From the NCBI GenBank assembly GCA_902796965.1, contig CADBRA010000041.1:1-55479 (forward strand): a stretch of DNA of 55,479 bases, in the 5' to 3' direction. The stretch is from an uncultured Eubacteriales bacterium. Its GTDB lineage: Bacteria; Bacillota; Clostridia; Peptostreptococcales; Anaerovoracaceae. Shown here one piece after another: positions 26,454-34,888 of this stretch. Positions within the stretch are counted from its first letter, which is position 1. Every line of letters starts with the position of its first letter. Under the pieces are notes generated by a model. It ran no database searches, was not told where the DNA came from, and saw nothing but the letters and a program-made list of their open reading frames with translations. Both the position numbers and the translations under genes were made by a program.

Positions 26454-27220
26454 TTTTTGTCCTTCTTTTCCTCAGATTGTATGATATCTTCTTCGTGTGC
26501 CTTTCTCGAAACATCGCGCGCCTCGAGAATCTGAGCCCGCACTTTCTCTCCGATTGTCTTCTGTGCGGTTTTATCCATGTTCTCAGTCTCGATCGGCGGC
26601 AGGATCGTCATAATGACGTGTCCTGGTTTTATCCAGTGGCCTTTGTTGGCTTCCATGATTTTGTATGTTCCGTCTATAGAAACGGGGACTATCGGGAAGC
26701 CGCGTTTCAGCGCGACTCTGAACGCACCGCTCTTGAATTCTCCGATATTTTCACCTCTGCTGCGCGTGCCCTCTGGGAAAATGATGAAATTCTCACCGCC
26801 CGCGAGTTTCTTTTCTACGTCTATGAGAGCTTTCACGGACTGCCTCGCATTTCCTCTGTCGATGAATATCGCACCGAGCATTCTCATCCACTCGCTTATG
26901 AGCGGAATATGACTGAGCTCTTTTTTTGCGAGAATTCCGCACGGCGGCAGATAAGCTTCGACTACCATTATGTCCCAGTCGCTCTGATGATTTGGAACAA
27001 ACAGAACAGGCGCTTTCGGAATGTTTTCAATGCCGCGCACCTCGACCGTTACGCCGGCGAAGCGCAGCATGGCGAGCGCCCAGTGGCGCACTCTCGACTC
27101 GACGAACATCCTGGCAGTCAGTGTATCGCCCTTTTTCATAAGTCTGTGGATGCGCCGCTTGTCAGGCTCAGCACAGATAAGATATAAAACGGTCCTGATA
27201 AACCATATTATTGTTCGCAT
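26450..27220 (-). CDS. plsC: 1-acyl-sn-glycerol-3-phosphate acyltransferase
   Basis: The enzyme acylates lysophosphatidic acid to phosphatidic acid in phospholipid synthesis at the inner membrane. It has 256 residues with the chosen start. The acyltransferase motifs are NHQSDWD (catalytic HX4D, His78 and Asp83) and FPEGTRSR (148-155). A hydrophobic N-terminus (IIWFIRTVLYLI) suggests membrane association. The frame could start 16 codons earlier, but GGGAGG seven bases before the inner ATG (27220) settles the start. It is first in a two-gene operon with the prephenate-dehydratase-like gene. Confidence 0.92.
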   Translation of the reverse strand: MRTIIWFIRTVLYLICAEPDKRRIHRLMKKGDTLTARMFVESRVRHWALAMLRFAGVTVEVRGIENIPKAPVLFVPNHQSDWDIMVVEAYLPPCGILAKKELSHIPLISEWMRMLGAIFIDRGNARQSVKALIDVEKKLAGGENFIIFPEGTRSRGENIGEFKSGAFRVALKRGFPIVPVSIDGTYKIMEANKGHWIKPGHVIMTILPPIETENMDKTAQKTIGEKVRAQILEARDVSRKAHEEDIIQSEEKKDKK

Positions 27221-27250
27221 AATATCCTCCCGAATGAGTATTTTAGAAAC

Positions 27251-27259
27251 AGTATAACA
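27251..27259 (-). promoter_or_regulatory. Extended -10 promoter for plsC
   Basis: On the minus strand this reads TGT-TATACT, about 30 bases before the plsC start. The -35 is poor. Confidence 0.55.
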
Positions 27260-27322
27260 TACATTCATACATTAAACGAATAATGACAGAACTAAGATCA
27301 TACGTAAAAATGCGAGTCCTGC

Positions 27323-27338
27323 GTCCGCTCATGCGGAC
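27323..27338. repeat. Palindrome variant GTCCGC-TCAT-GCGGAC
   Basis: Six-bp perfect arms with a four-base loop. The flanks (TCCTGC before, ATT after) match copy 2 at 11516-11530, while both arms differ in a compensating way. Confidence 0.6.
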
Positions 27339-27341
27339 ATT

Positions 27342-27370
27342 GCGTCTGCGCCGCTTAAAGGGGCAGACGC
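27342..27370. repeat. Hairpin GCGTCTGC / GCAGACGC
   Basis: Perfect 8-bp arms (27342-27349 and 27363-27370) around a 13-base loop, next to the two intergenic palindromes. No T-run. Confidence 0.5.
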
Positions 27371-27394
27371 TCAGATGAGTGAAAAAGGATTTGT

Positions 27395-27409
27395 GTCAGC
27401 GGAGCTGAC
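27395..27409. repeat. Palindrome GTCAGC-GGA-GCTGAC, inverted copy
   Basis: Exact reverse complement of the palindromes at 3335-3349 and 11516-11530. Confidence 0.65.
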
Positions 27410-27662
27410 GGGGCACAGGGAACACATGCGTTTTATGTTTCGTACAGTACATGTTCTGAGGGCCGTTAGCTGTGTTTTTATCGAGATGTTCGAGGAGCTC
27501 TGATGCCAGCTTTCTCGGGAGCGGTGGGCAAAGGCCTGCATTTGTTCTGCTGTCGCTGAACCGGACAATCGCGGTGTCGGGGCGTTCATGTTGAGATGTT
27601 AATTTGAGATTTTTTGATGTATACTATACTTGATTTAGTATGTAAAGAGAGGAAAACCGCCT

Positions 27663-28478
27663 ATGGAAGTCTGGAACACTATCGTCAACGCTTTCAAAAA
27701 TGAAAATTTCGGCACGCTTCTTCAAGCAGCTGCGATTTTCTGTATAGGCCTGATCATCATAAAGATAATCATGGTTGCGACGAGACATATGCTCAGCCGC
27801 TCGAGGATAGACAGTGTACTTTACAGTTTTGTCCAGAATAGTATCAAAGTTCTCTGTCTCATGATCCTGATTATAACCGTGCTCGGCTATGTCGGTGTTC
27901 CGACGTCGACGTTTGTTACAGTCATAGCGGCCGCCGGAGCTGCGATTGCGCTCGCCATAAAGGATACGCTCGGCAACTTTGCGGGAGGACTTCTCATCAT
28001 ATTGAACAAACCTTTTTCAAAGGGCGATTTTATAGAATGCAGCGGCGTCACCGGCAAAGTGCAGCAGATTGATCTCATGTATTCGAGACTTCAGACGTTC
28101 GACAACAAGCTTATCAGCATGCCGAATGCGATTCTCGCTAACAATACGGTGATCAATTACTCGGGAGCCGAAAAACGTAGAGTCGACGTCTGCATCGGCG
28201 TCGGATATGACAGTGACATAGACTATGTGAAAAGCGTGATAAAAAGAGTAATCGATTCATCCGATTACTTCGACAGGGAACCAGTTCCGATAATCGGAGT
28301 CTCGGAGTATGCTGACAGCTCGATCAACGTGGATGTCATGGCATGGTGCGATACATCGCTTTATTACGATGCAAAATATTATCTACTGGAAAATCTGAAA
28401 AAGGAATTTGACCATGAAGGCATCGAAATTCCGTTTCCTCAGATCGTGGTTCACACGGCTGATAAAGCGGATAACTGA
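27663..28478 (+). CDS. mscS: MscS-family mechanosensitive channel
   Basis: A small-conductance mechanosensitive channel that releases solutes on osmotic downshift. It has 271 residues, close to the E. coli MscS size. Three N-terminal hydrophobic segments span about 15-115, the third being Gly/Ala-rich (TVIAAAGAAIALAIKDTLGNFAGG) as in the MscS pore helix. The beta domain (GDFIECSGVTGKVQQIDLMYSRL) and the alpha/beta C-terminal cage follow. GAGG (27650-27653) is the SD. TATACT boxes at 27620-27630 may be its -10. It ends 34 bases before pyrB, so its promoter may also drive the pyr genes. Confidence 0.92.
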   Translation: MEVWNTIVNAFKNENFGTLLQAAAIFCIGLIIIKIIMVATRHMLSRSRIDSVLYSFVQNSIKVLCLMILIITVLGYVGVPTSTFVTVIAAAGAAIALAIKDTLGNFAGGLLIILNKPFSKGDFIECSGVTGKVQQIDLMYSRLQTFDNKLISMPNAILANNTVINYSGAEKRRVDVCIGVGYDSDIDYVKSVIKRVIDSSDYFDREPVPIIGVSEYADSSINVDVMAWCDTSLYYDAKYYLLENLKKEFDHEGIEIPFPQIVVHTADKADN

Positions 28479-28512
28479 AGTGCCGGTATAGAAGCAGGCA
28501 GGAGGTACGACT

Positions 28513-29439
28513 GTGCTTAAAGGAAAAAGTGTGCTTGAGCCAATGGACTTAACTATGGAAGAGATGCAGGATCTGTTCGAAACAGCGGACGACATCATCG
28601 CAAATCCGGAGAAATACGCTCATGCTGCGGATGGGAAGATCATGGGAACGCTGTTTTATGAACCCAGCACGCGCACAAGGCTGAGTTTTGCTTCAGCGAT
28701 GCTGAGGCTCGGCGGACAGGTCATGGGATTTTCAGACGCGTCATCTTCGTCTGTATCCAAAGGAGAGAGCATAGCGGATACTATCAGGACTGTCGGATGC
28801 TTCGCAGACGTAATCGTCATGAGACATCCTAAGGAAGGCGCTCCGAGAGTAGCTGCGGAGCATTCATTTGTGCCCGTGATCAATGCGGGCGATGGCGGAC
28901 ATCAGCACCCGAGTCAGACGTTTACAGATCTGATGACCATCAGAGAATATAAAGGCAGGCTTGATAATCTTACGATAGGACTCTGCGGCGACCTCATGTT
29001 CGGCAGAACAGTGCATTCACTGATAAAGGCTCTGACGCGTTTCAAGAATATCAAACTCAAGCTCATCTCGCCGGAGGAGCTCGTCGTACCTGAGTATATA
29101 CGAAACAGCATTATGAAAAAAAGCGGAATCGACTTTGAAGAGGTGCGCCATATGGAGGACGTTCTTCCTGAGCTCGATGTGCTCTATATGACGAGAGTAC
29201 AGAAGGAACGTTTCTTTAATGAAGAAGATTATGTAAGGCTCAGAGATTCCTTCATCCTTGACGAGGCAAAGATGAAACTCGCCAAGGATGACATGATCGT
29301 GATGCATCCGCTGCCGAGAGTGAATGAAATCGCGGTCGAGGTTGACGATGATCCGCGTGCGCATTATTTTGATCAGGTCAGACTCGGCATGTATGTCAGA
29401 ATGGCTCTCATCACTAAAGTTCTCGGACTGGAGGCTTAG
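28513..29439 (+). CDS. pyrB: Aspartate carbamoyltransferase catalytic subunit
   Basis: Joins carbamoyl phosphate and aspartate, the committed step of UMP synthesis. It has 308 residues. The carbamoyl-phosphate motif is FYEPSTRTR (48-56); [12 protein letters not shown] and HPLPRVNEI are further active-site segments. The start is a GTG with GGAGGT (28501-28506) six bases upstream, better supported than any nearby ATG. It opens the run pyrBICFKD. No PyrR-type attenuator is visible in the 34 bases before it. Confidence 0.97.
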   Translation: MLKGKSVLEPMDLTMEEMQDLFETADDIIANPEKYAHAADGKIMGTLFYEPSTRTRLSFASAMLRLGGQVMGFSDASSSSVSKGESIADTIRTVGCFADVIVMRHPKEGAPRVAAEHSFVPVINAGDGGHQHPSQTFTDLMTIREYKGRLDNLTIGLCGDLMFGRTVHSLIKALTRFKNIKLKLISPEELVVPEYIRNSIMKKSGIDFEEVRHMEDVLPELDVLYMTRVQKERFFNEEDYVRLRDSFILDEAKMKLAKDDMIVMHPLPRVNEIAVEVDDDPRAHYFDQVRLGMYVRMALITKVLGLEA

Positions 29440-29441
29440 AA

Positions 29442-29876
29442 ATGGTAATAGACAGCATAAAAAACGGAATCGTTATAGATCACATCCAGGCAGGCAGAGG
29501 AATGAAGCTGCTGAGCTATCTGAGCATAGATAACGAAAATGATACAGTCGCGATCATAATGAATGCTTCCAGCAAAAAACGCGGCAAAAAGGACATAATC
29601 AAGATTGAAAATGTCGACAGCAATTCATTCAATATGGATGTAGTCGGACTGATCGACCCTGATGCGACTGTCAATATCATAGAAAATGAGGAGATAAAAG
29701 CCAAGGTGAGGCCGACGCTTCCGGCACGCGTGGAAAACGTGATAAAGTGCAAGAATCCTCGTTGTGTGACATCGTCGGAAAGAGGCCTGAAAAATATATT
29801 CGTACTCAATGACGAGGAAAACAGAGAATACAGGTGCGTATACTGCGACGAGATCGTTTCCATGGATAAAGAATAG
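29442..29876 (+). CDS. pyrI: Aspartate carbamoyltransferase regulatory subunit
   Basis: The allosteric, nucleotide-binding chain that assembles with PyrB. It has 144 residues: an N-terminal ferredoxin-like allosteric domain (to about 95) and a zinc domain with four Cys in the patterns CKNPRC and CVYC. It starts two bases after the pyrB stop, so translation is probably coupled. Its presence implies nucleotide feedback control of the enzyme itself. Confidence 0.96.
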   Translation: MVIDSIKNGIVIDHIQAGRGMKLLSYLSIDNENDTVAIIMNASSKKRGKKDIIKIENVDSNSFNMDVVGLIDPDATVNIIENEEIKAKVRPTLPARVENVIKCKNPRCVTSSERGLKNIFVLNDEENREYRCVYCDEIVSMDKE

Positions 29877-29886
29877 GGAGCATGTC

Positions 29887-31224
29887 ATGAGAATCCTCAT
29901 TTCGGGAGGAAGAGTCATAGACCCGGCCTCCGACACAGATCATATTGCGGACGTAGTTGTGGATGCGGGCAGGATAGTATCTGTGACGCGTCAGGACAGT
30001 GTGCCGGTCAGCGGTTTCGACAGAATAATAGATGCGTCAGGCTGCTGGGTAGTGCCCGGCTTGGTCGATATGCACGTTCACTTCAGAGATCCGGGTCAGG
30101 AGTATAAAGAGGATATTTTTACAGGCTGTGAGTCAGCAGCAGCCGGCGGTTTTACTACCGTCTGCTGCATGCCGAATACTATGCCGGTCATCGACACTCC
30201 TGACAAGGTCAGATATGTGCTTGAAAAGGCAGAGAACGCATGCGGTGTGCGCGTGCTGCAGTCAGCTGCAATAACAGTCGGACAGCGGGGAAAAGAACTG
30301 ACTGATTTCGCATCCCTCAAAAAAGCCGGAGCTGCTGCAGTCAGCGAGGACGGCCACTCAGTGGCAGACATAAAGCTGATGCGCGAAGCTCTCAGAACGG
30401 CTGCCGGTCTGGGGATTCCTGTGCTGGATCACACAGAGCAGCCGGAACTGAGAGATGCGGGCTCTGTACACCGAGGAGCTGCGGCAGGACTTACCGGCAT
30501 TCCGGGAATTCCTGAACAGGCCGAGGAAGCGATAGCTATCAGAGACATGCTTCTCGCACAGGAGACAGGCGGAGCTGTGCATCTGCAGCACATAAGCACG
30601 AGCGGCAGCCTTGACCTCATAAGATTTGCGAAAAAGCGCGGCATAAATGTGACCGCAGAGACAGCGCCCCACTATTTCACGCTGACAGATGAGGATATTA
30701 TCGCGGGCGGCGGGAACAAAGAGATATATCACAGATGTCTTTCGCCTAAGGGAGTTACGGTTGATACGCACAGGAAGATGAATCCGCCGCTCCGGAGCAG
30801 TGCTGATCGTCAGGCTGTGATCGAAGCGCTCATGGACGGAACGCTGGACGCTATCGCGACAGATCATGCTCCGCACAGCGCAGAAGAGAAGTCAAGAGAT
30901 TTCCTGAAAGCGCCGTTCGGCGTGATCGGTCTGGAGACGAGTTTTGCTGTCAGCAAGACGGTGCTCGTTGATGAAAACGGCATGACTCCGTCTCGTCTGA
31001 TAGAGCTCATGAGTGTAAAGCCTGCAGAGATTCTCGGATGTGGAGGCGGCACACTGGCGCCGGGATGCCGTGCTGATATTGCTGTTCTCGATCCGGATAA
31101 AGAATGGACTGTACCAGCGTCAGGATTTCGCTCAAAGGCTGAAAATACAGCTTTTGCAGGAATGAATGTCTGCGGGGCGGTCGTGATGACCATCGCGGGC
31201 GGCAGAGTGATTTTTGAAAATTAA
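29887..31224 (+). CDS. pyrC: Dihydroorotase
   Basis: Cyclises carbamoyl aspartate to dihydroorotate. It has 445 residues, class I type. Metal-binding HVH of DMHVHFRDPGQEYKED (His63, His65) and the late TDHAPHS motif identify it. The frame is open further upstream inside pyrI, but AGGGAG (29875-29880) supports ATG 29887. A nearer ATG at 29882 is out of frame and stops after two codons. Confidence 0.96.
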   Translation: MRILISGGRVIDPASDTDHIADVVVDAGRIVSVTRQDSVPVSGFDRIIDASGCWVVPGLVDMHVHFRDPGQEYKEDIFTGCESAAAGGFTTVCCMPNTMPVIDTPDKVRYVLEKAENACGVRVLQSAAITVGQRGKELTDFASLKKAGAAAVSEDGHSVADIKLMREALRTAAGLGIPVLDHTEQPELRDAGSVHRGAAAGLTGIPGIPEQAEEAIAIRDMLLAQETGGAVHLQHISTSGSLDLIRFAKKRGINVTAETAPHYFTLTDEDIIAGGGNKEIYHRCLSPKGVTVDTHRKMNPPLRSSADRQAVIEALMDGTLDAIATDHAPHSAEEKSRDFLKAPFGVIGLETSFAVSKTVLVDENGMTPSRLIELMSVKPAEILGCGGGTLAPGCRADIAVLDPDKEWTVPASGFRSKAENTAFAGMNVCGAVVMTIAGGRVIFEN

Positions 31225-31244
31225 TTGAGCACATAAATAATAAT

Positions 31245-32183
31245 ATGATTGAAAAGTTAATTGACGATATATTAAAAAAGAAAAACCCTTCGGTCGTCGG
31301 CCTGGATCCTACACCGGAGATGATGCCTGAATTCCTTAAGACAAAATACTTTGACCGTATGGGTTATGACAATCCGGCAGCTTATGCCGGTATGTTCCTC
31401 GAGTTCAACAGGGCTGTCATCGACGCGGTAGCTGACATAGTGCCGGCGGTGAAGCCTCAGATCGCTATGTATGAACGGTTCGGGATTACAGGCCTTCAGG
31501 CGTATAACGCGACGTGCGAATATGCACACGGCAGAGGACTTACAGTTATCGGCGACATAAAGCGCGGAGACATATCGTCCACTGCGGCTGCATATGCGGC
31601 TCATCTCGGAGGTGTCGATGTAAACGGAACTCATTCGGATATGTGGACTGAGGATGCGGTTACTGTAAATCCGTATCTTGGAACTGACGGAATAAAACCT
31701 TTCATTGACGAGTGCTCCGCACACTGCAAAGGAATATTTGTGCTCGTAAGGACGAGCAATCCGAGCAGTGCGGAGATACAGGAACAGAGTCTCGCCGACG
31801 GCAGGCGTCTATATGAAGCAGTCGCAGATTTGACTGAGAAATGGGGCAGCGGACTCATCGGACAGCACGGATACAGCGAGGTAGGTGCTGTGGTGGGCGC
31901 CACGCACAGAGAACAAGGCGAACAGCTAAGAGAGCGCATGCCGCATACGTTCTTTCTTGTTCCCGGATATGGAGCTCAGGGAGGAACTGCTGATGATGTT
32001 GCCGGATTCTTCGATGAAAACGGACTCGGAGCTGTCATAAGCAGCTCGAGAGGCATCACAGCGGCATACAAAAAAGATCCGAAATACGATGAAAAAGATT
32101 TTGCGCTGGCAGCAGCTGAGTCAGCTGTCAGAATGAGGGAAGATCTTATGGGCGCGCTGATGCGCCGCGGCGTTTCATATTGA
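31245..32183 (+). CDS. pyrF: Orotidine 5'-phosphate decarboxylase
   Basis: Final step of UMP synthesis. At 312 residues it belongs to the longer subfamily 2 of OMP decarboxylase rather than the 230-residue B. subtilis type. The catalytic Asp/Lys cluster is in VIGDIKRGDISST. The late motif is VPGYGAQGG. No clear SD is visible before ATG 31245 (AT-rich ATAAATAATAAT), which is unusual beside its neighbours. It lies 20 bases from pyrC. Confidence 0.96.
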   Translation: MIEKLIDDILKKKNPSVVGLDPTPEMMPEFLKTKYFDRMGYDNPAAYAGMFLEFNRAVIDAVADIVPAVKPQIAMYERFGITGLQAYNATCEYAHGRGLTVIGDIKRGDISSTAAAYAAHLGGVDVNGTHSDMWTEDAVTVNPYLGTDGIKPFIDECSAHCKGIFVLVRTSNPSSAEIQEQSLADGRRLYEAVADLTEKWGSGLIGQHGYSEVGAVVGATHREQGEQLRERMPHTFFLVPGYGAQGGTADDVAGFFDENGLGAVISSSRGITAAYKKDPKYDEKDFALAAAESAVRMREDLMGALMRRGVSY

Positions 32184-32205
32184 TCATACTGACGGGAGGG
32201 TTTGA

Positions 32206-33039
32206 TTGAAAAAGAAGATCATGGAAGCAGAGGTGCTTTCAAATACTGAGATCGCACCCGGTATTTTCCGCATGAGCATGTACGTCACCGAGGCGGCTGC
32301 TGCGGCTGTTCCGGGCCAGTTCATAAATATTTATCTAAATGATAAAAGCCTTATATTGCCGCGTCCGTTCGGAATATGCGAAGCTGATGCGTCGGAAGGC
32401 ACGATCGATATAGTTTACCAGATTGCCGGTCAGGGCACACGCGAGATGTCCGAGGCTGAGAGAGGGACTGTTTTCAGAATCGCGGGACCTCTCGGCAGAG
32501 GATTCGACCTTACTGTATTCAGCGATGAAATCTCGGGAACGGGGGCTTCGGGCAGGTCGGCGATGATAATCGGCGGAGGTGTAGGATGTTCTCCGCTCGT
32601 TTTCCTGGCAAAAACTCTCAGGAAAATGGGAATTAACACGACTGCAGTGCTGGGTTTCAGAAAAGAAAAGTTTCTGGTGGACGAATTTCGAAATGCTGAC
32701 TGCAGGACACTCGTGACGACAGATAATCCCGATGAAGATTCGTTTCTCGGGACGGTCGTCGACTGCATGAGGGTGACCGAAGCAGAGGCTGACGAGTATT
32801 TCGCGTGCGGACCAGGTCTGATGCTCGCAGCTGTAGACAAATATATAAAAGAGCGCGCTGATGACAGCAGGCTTCAGGTTTCGATGGAGGAGCGCATGGG
32901 ATGCGGATACGGTGTCTGCATGGGCTGCAGCATAGCTGTTAAAATCAAAGATGAAAGCGGCAATATCGTCAGGTCGCACAGACGTGTATGCAGCGACGGT
33001 CCTGTATTCAAAGGAAGCGAGGTGATCTGGCGTGGCTGA
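32206..33039 (+). CDS. pyrK: Dihydroorotate dehydrogenase B electron-transfer subunit
   Basis: An FAD and [2Fe-2S] protein that passes electrons from PyrD to NAD+. It has 277 residues. FAD-binding RPFGICEA, the nucleotide-binding GGGVGCSPL and the C-terminal cluster cysteines in GCGYGVCMGCS and RVCSDG are visible. The start is TTG: GGGAGGG ends five bases before it, whereas the first ATG (32221) would be 20 bases away. It overlaps pyrD by eight bases, as fits two subunits of one complex. Confidence 0.95.
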   Translation: MKKKIMEAEVLSNTEIAPGIFRMSMYVTEAAAAAVPGQFINIYLNDKSLILPRPFGICEADASEGTIDIVYQIAGQGTREMSEAERGTVFRIAGPLGRGFDLTVFSDEISGTGASGRSAMIIGGGVGCSPLVFLAKTLRKMGINTTAVLGFRKEKFLVDEFRNADCRTLVTTDNPDEDSFLGTVVDCMRVTEAEADEYFACGPGLMLAAVDKYIKERADDSRLQVSMEERMGCGYGVCMGCSIAVKIKDESGNIVRSHRRVCSDGPVFKGSEVIWRG

Positions 33040-33973
33040 ACTCGACAAAAAAGCTCACGGGCTTGGGATAGATCTTAGAGTTGAAATAGCTGGAGTTGAT
33101 TTCTCGAATCCGTTCATGACTGCGTCGGGGACATTTTCTCCGTGGGAAAGCTCTGAATTCTATGACCTGAACGAGCTCGGCGCTGCTGTTACAAAGGGAA
33201 TCTCAGCTGTACCTTGGGACGGAAATCCGCTGCCGAGGATAGCTGAAACATACGGCGGGATGCTCAATTCAGTCGGGCTGGAAAACAAAGGAACAGCGTG
33301 GTATAAATCTGTGCTGCTTCCTTATCTCAGCCAGTTTGATACGAGGATAATAACAAATCTTGCGGGTCACAGCGTCGATGAATATGTGCGCGCAGCTGAA
33401 GATCTTGCAGACTGCGAAGACATAGACATGTTTGAGCTCAACATATCTTGTCCGAACGTCAGCCAGGGCGGCATAGCGTTTGGTACTGATCCTGATATGG
33501 CTGCCGAGGTGACAGGAAAAGTAAAAGAAGTCATCGATAAGCCGCTGATAGTAAAGCTGACACCTAATGTCACTGATATCACAGTGATTGCGCAGGCTGC
33601 GGAAGATGCCGGAGCTGACGCTGTGTCACTAATAAACACATTGTTTGGAATGAGAATAGACCTCAAACGCAGATGTGCTGTACTGGCAAACAAAAGAGGC
33701 GGCTTTTCGGGTCCTGCAGTAAAGCCTGTTGCTCTGCGCATGGTCTGGGAGACGGCCAAGGCAGTGAATATCCCTGTAATCGGACTCGGTGGAATTTCGA
33801 CGGGGACAGATGCTGCTGAATTCCTGGCGGCAGGCGCTTCAGCCGTCGGAATCGGAACAGCGTCGCTTATGGATCCGGCTGCGATGACAAGGATAAAGTC
33901 GGAGTTCATAGATTACATGTTTGAAAACGGATTTGCGACGATCGACGGCCTTAAGAGTGCATTTGACATTTGA
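33032..33973 (+). CDS. pyrD: Dihydroorotate dehydrogenase B catalytic subunit
   Basis: FMN enzyme of class 1B oxidising dihydroorotate to orotate, NAD+-linked through PyrK. It has 313 residues. The motif NISCPNVSQGG contains the class 1 catalytic Cys; VKLTPNVTDI and the late GLGGISTGTDAAEFLAAGASAVGIGTA phosphate-binding region fit the family. It starts at GTG 33032 inside the pyrK 3' end, with GAGGTGAT upstream. Confidence 0.96.
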   Translation: MAELDKKAHGLGIDLRVEIAGVDFSNPFMTASGTFSPWESSEFYDLNELGAAVTKGISAVPWDGNPLPRIAETYGGMLNSVGLENKGTAWYKSVLLPYLSQFDTRIITNLAGHSVDEYVRAAEDLADCEDIDMFELNISCPNVSQGGIAFGTDPDMAAEVTGKVKEVIDKPLIVKLTPNVTDITVIAQAAEDAGADAVSLINTLFGMRIDLKRRCAVLANKRGGFSGPAVKPVALRMVWETAKAVNIPVIGLGGISTGTDAAEFLAAGASAVGIGTASLMDPAAMTRIKSEFIDYMFENGFATIDGLKSAFDI

Positions 33974-34194
33974 CGATTTGTTCGACGCATGTCTGCCTGT
34001 GTGCAGGCACTGCGCTTTGGATGTGTGCGGAGCTCACGCGGGCCGGGATTTTTCATGCTTATGCCTGCTGTAAAACAGACAGTCTGCCAATGCAGAAAAT
34101 GAGACGTCCGGCGCAGAAATGTTTCAGATGGTGAGGCAGCTTAGTGCTGTTGTCAGTGATGGCTGCATAAAAAGCGTTTACAGGAGGAAAGCGG
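33974..34194. other. Gap between pyrD and pyrE
   Basis: 221 bases with no gene. It includes a 6-bp hairpin TGCCTG-TGTG-CAGGCA at 33994-34009 without a T-run, then a GC-rich part that resembles the other intergenic repeats only loosely (GTGCGGAGCTCACGCG). No clear promoter or attenuator is seen, so pyrE is likely on the same transcript. Confidence 0.5.
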
Positions 34195-34884
34195 ATGAGT
34201 TATAAAGAAGATTTTATAAAATTCATGGTATCGGCGGGAGTGCTCACTTTCGGCGATTTTGTAACGAAGAGCGGGCGCAGCACACCGTATTTCATAAATA
34301 CAGGAAATTATCACACAGGAGAACAGGCTGTTATGCTCGGCAGATATTATGCGGAGTGTATTTCGGAGCATATAGCGTCGGGTGATATAAGCGGTGAGCC
34401 TGATGTGCTATTCGGACCTGCATATAAGGGCATTCCTTTGTGCGTAGCGACAGCATCGGCTCTCTACGAGAAATATGATATGAATGTCGGATATTGTTTC
34501 AACCGCAAGGAGAAAAAGGATCACGGCGAAGGCGGCATCATGGTCGGACATAAGCTGAAGGATGGCGACAGGATCATAATTACAGAAGATGTAATAACAG
34601 CAGGAACAGCAGTAAGAGAGACGCTCCCTGTTCTTTTCGGAGCTGCTGATGTAAAGGTTGAAGCACTTATAGTATCGGTTGACCGCATGGAACGCGGCAG
34701 AGGTGAAAAGACCGCGATAAAGGAAATTGAAGAAGAGTTCGGAATAAAGACTTTCCCTGTAGTCACGGTGCGAGATGTCATAGACACACTGTACAATAAG
34801 CCGGTCGGCGGGAAGATCGTAATAGATGATGCGACAAGGGATGCCATGGAAAAATACATGGCGGAATACTGCGTAATGGAGTGA
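34195..34884 (+). CDS. pyrE: Orotate phosphoribosyltransferase
   Basis: Adds phosphoribosyl from PRPP to orotate, giving OMP. It has 229 residues, typical length. The PRPP-binding motif is RIIITEDVITAGTAVRE; TKSGRSTPYFINTGNY is the N-terminal substrate part, and NRKEKKDHGEGG is the mobile loop. AGGAGGAAAG is a strong SD. With pyrBICFKD it completes the pathway from carbamoyl phosphate to UMP. Confidence 0.96.
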   Translation: MSYKEDFIKFMVSAGVLTFGDFVTKSGRSTPYFINTGNYHTGEQAVMLGRYYAECISEHIASGDISGEPDVLFGPAYKGIPLCVATASALYEKYDMNVGYCFNRKEKKDHGEGGIMVGHKLKDGDRIIITEDVITAGTAVRETLPVLFGAADVKVEALIVSVDRMERGRGEKTAIKEIEEEFGIKTFPVVTVRDVIDTLYNKPVGGKIVIDDATRDAMEKYMAEYCVME

Positions 34885-34888
34885 TTTT

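Larger units (their letters stand above)
27221..27662. other. Intergenic region with palindromes, possibly decayed
   Basis: About 440 bases between plsC (-) and mscS (+). From 27300 it holds three palindromes in a row (27323-27338, 27342-27370, 27395-27409). A featureless part follows, in which a minus-strand reading without a start codon stays open for about 70 codons up to a stop near 27397. I recognise no protein in it. Promoters face outward at each end. Confidence 0.55.

Noticed and set aside
26417-27187. A 256-codon + strand frame opposite plsC
   Set aside because: It is antisense to a gene with complete acyltransferase motifs; the translation is rich in Arg, Phe and His and resembles no family.
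28479-28512. PyrR attenuator before pyrB
   Set aside because: The 34-base gap cannot hold the anti-antiterminator and terminator structures.
32335-33048. A 237-codon minus-strand frame opposite pyrK
   Set aside because: pyrK has all cofactor motifs; the antisense frame has none.
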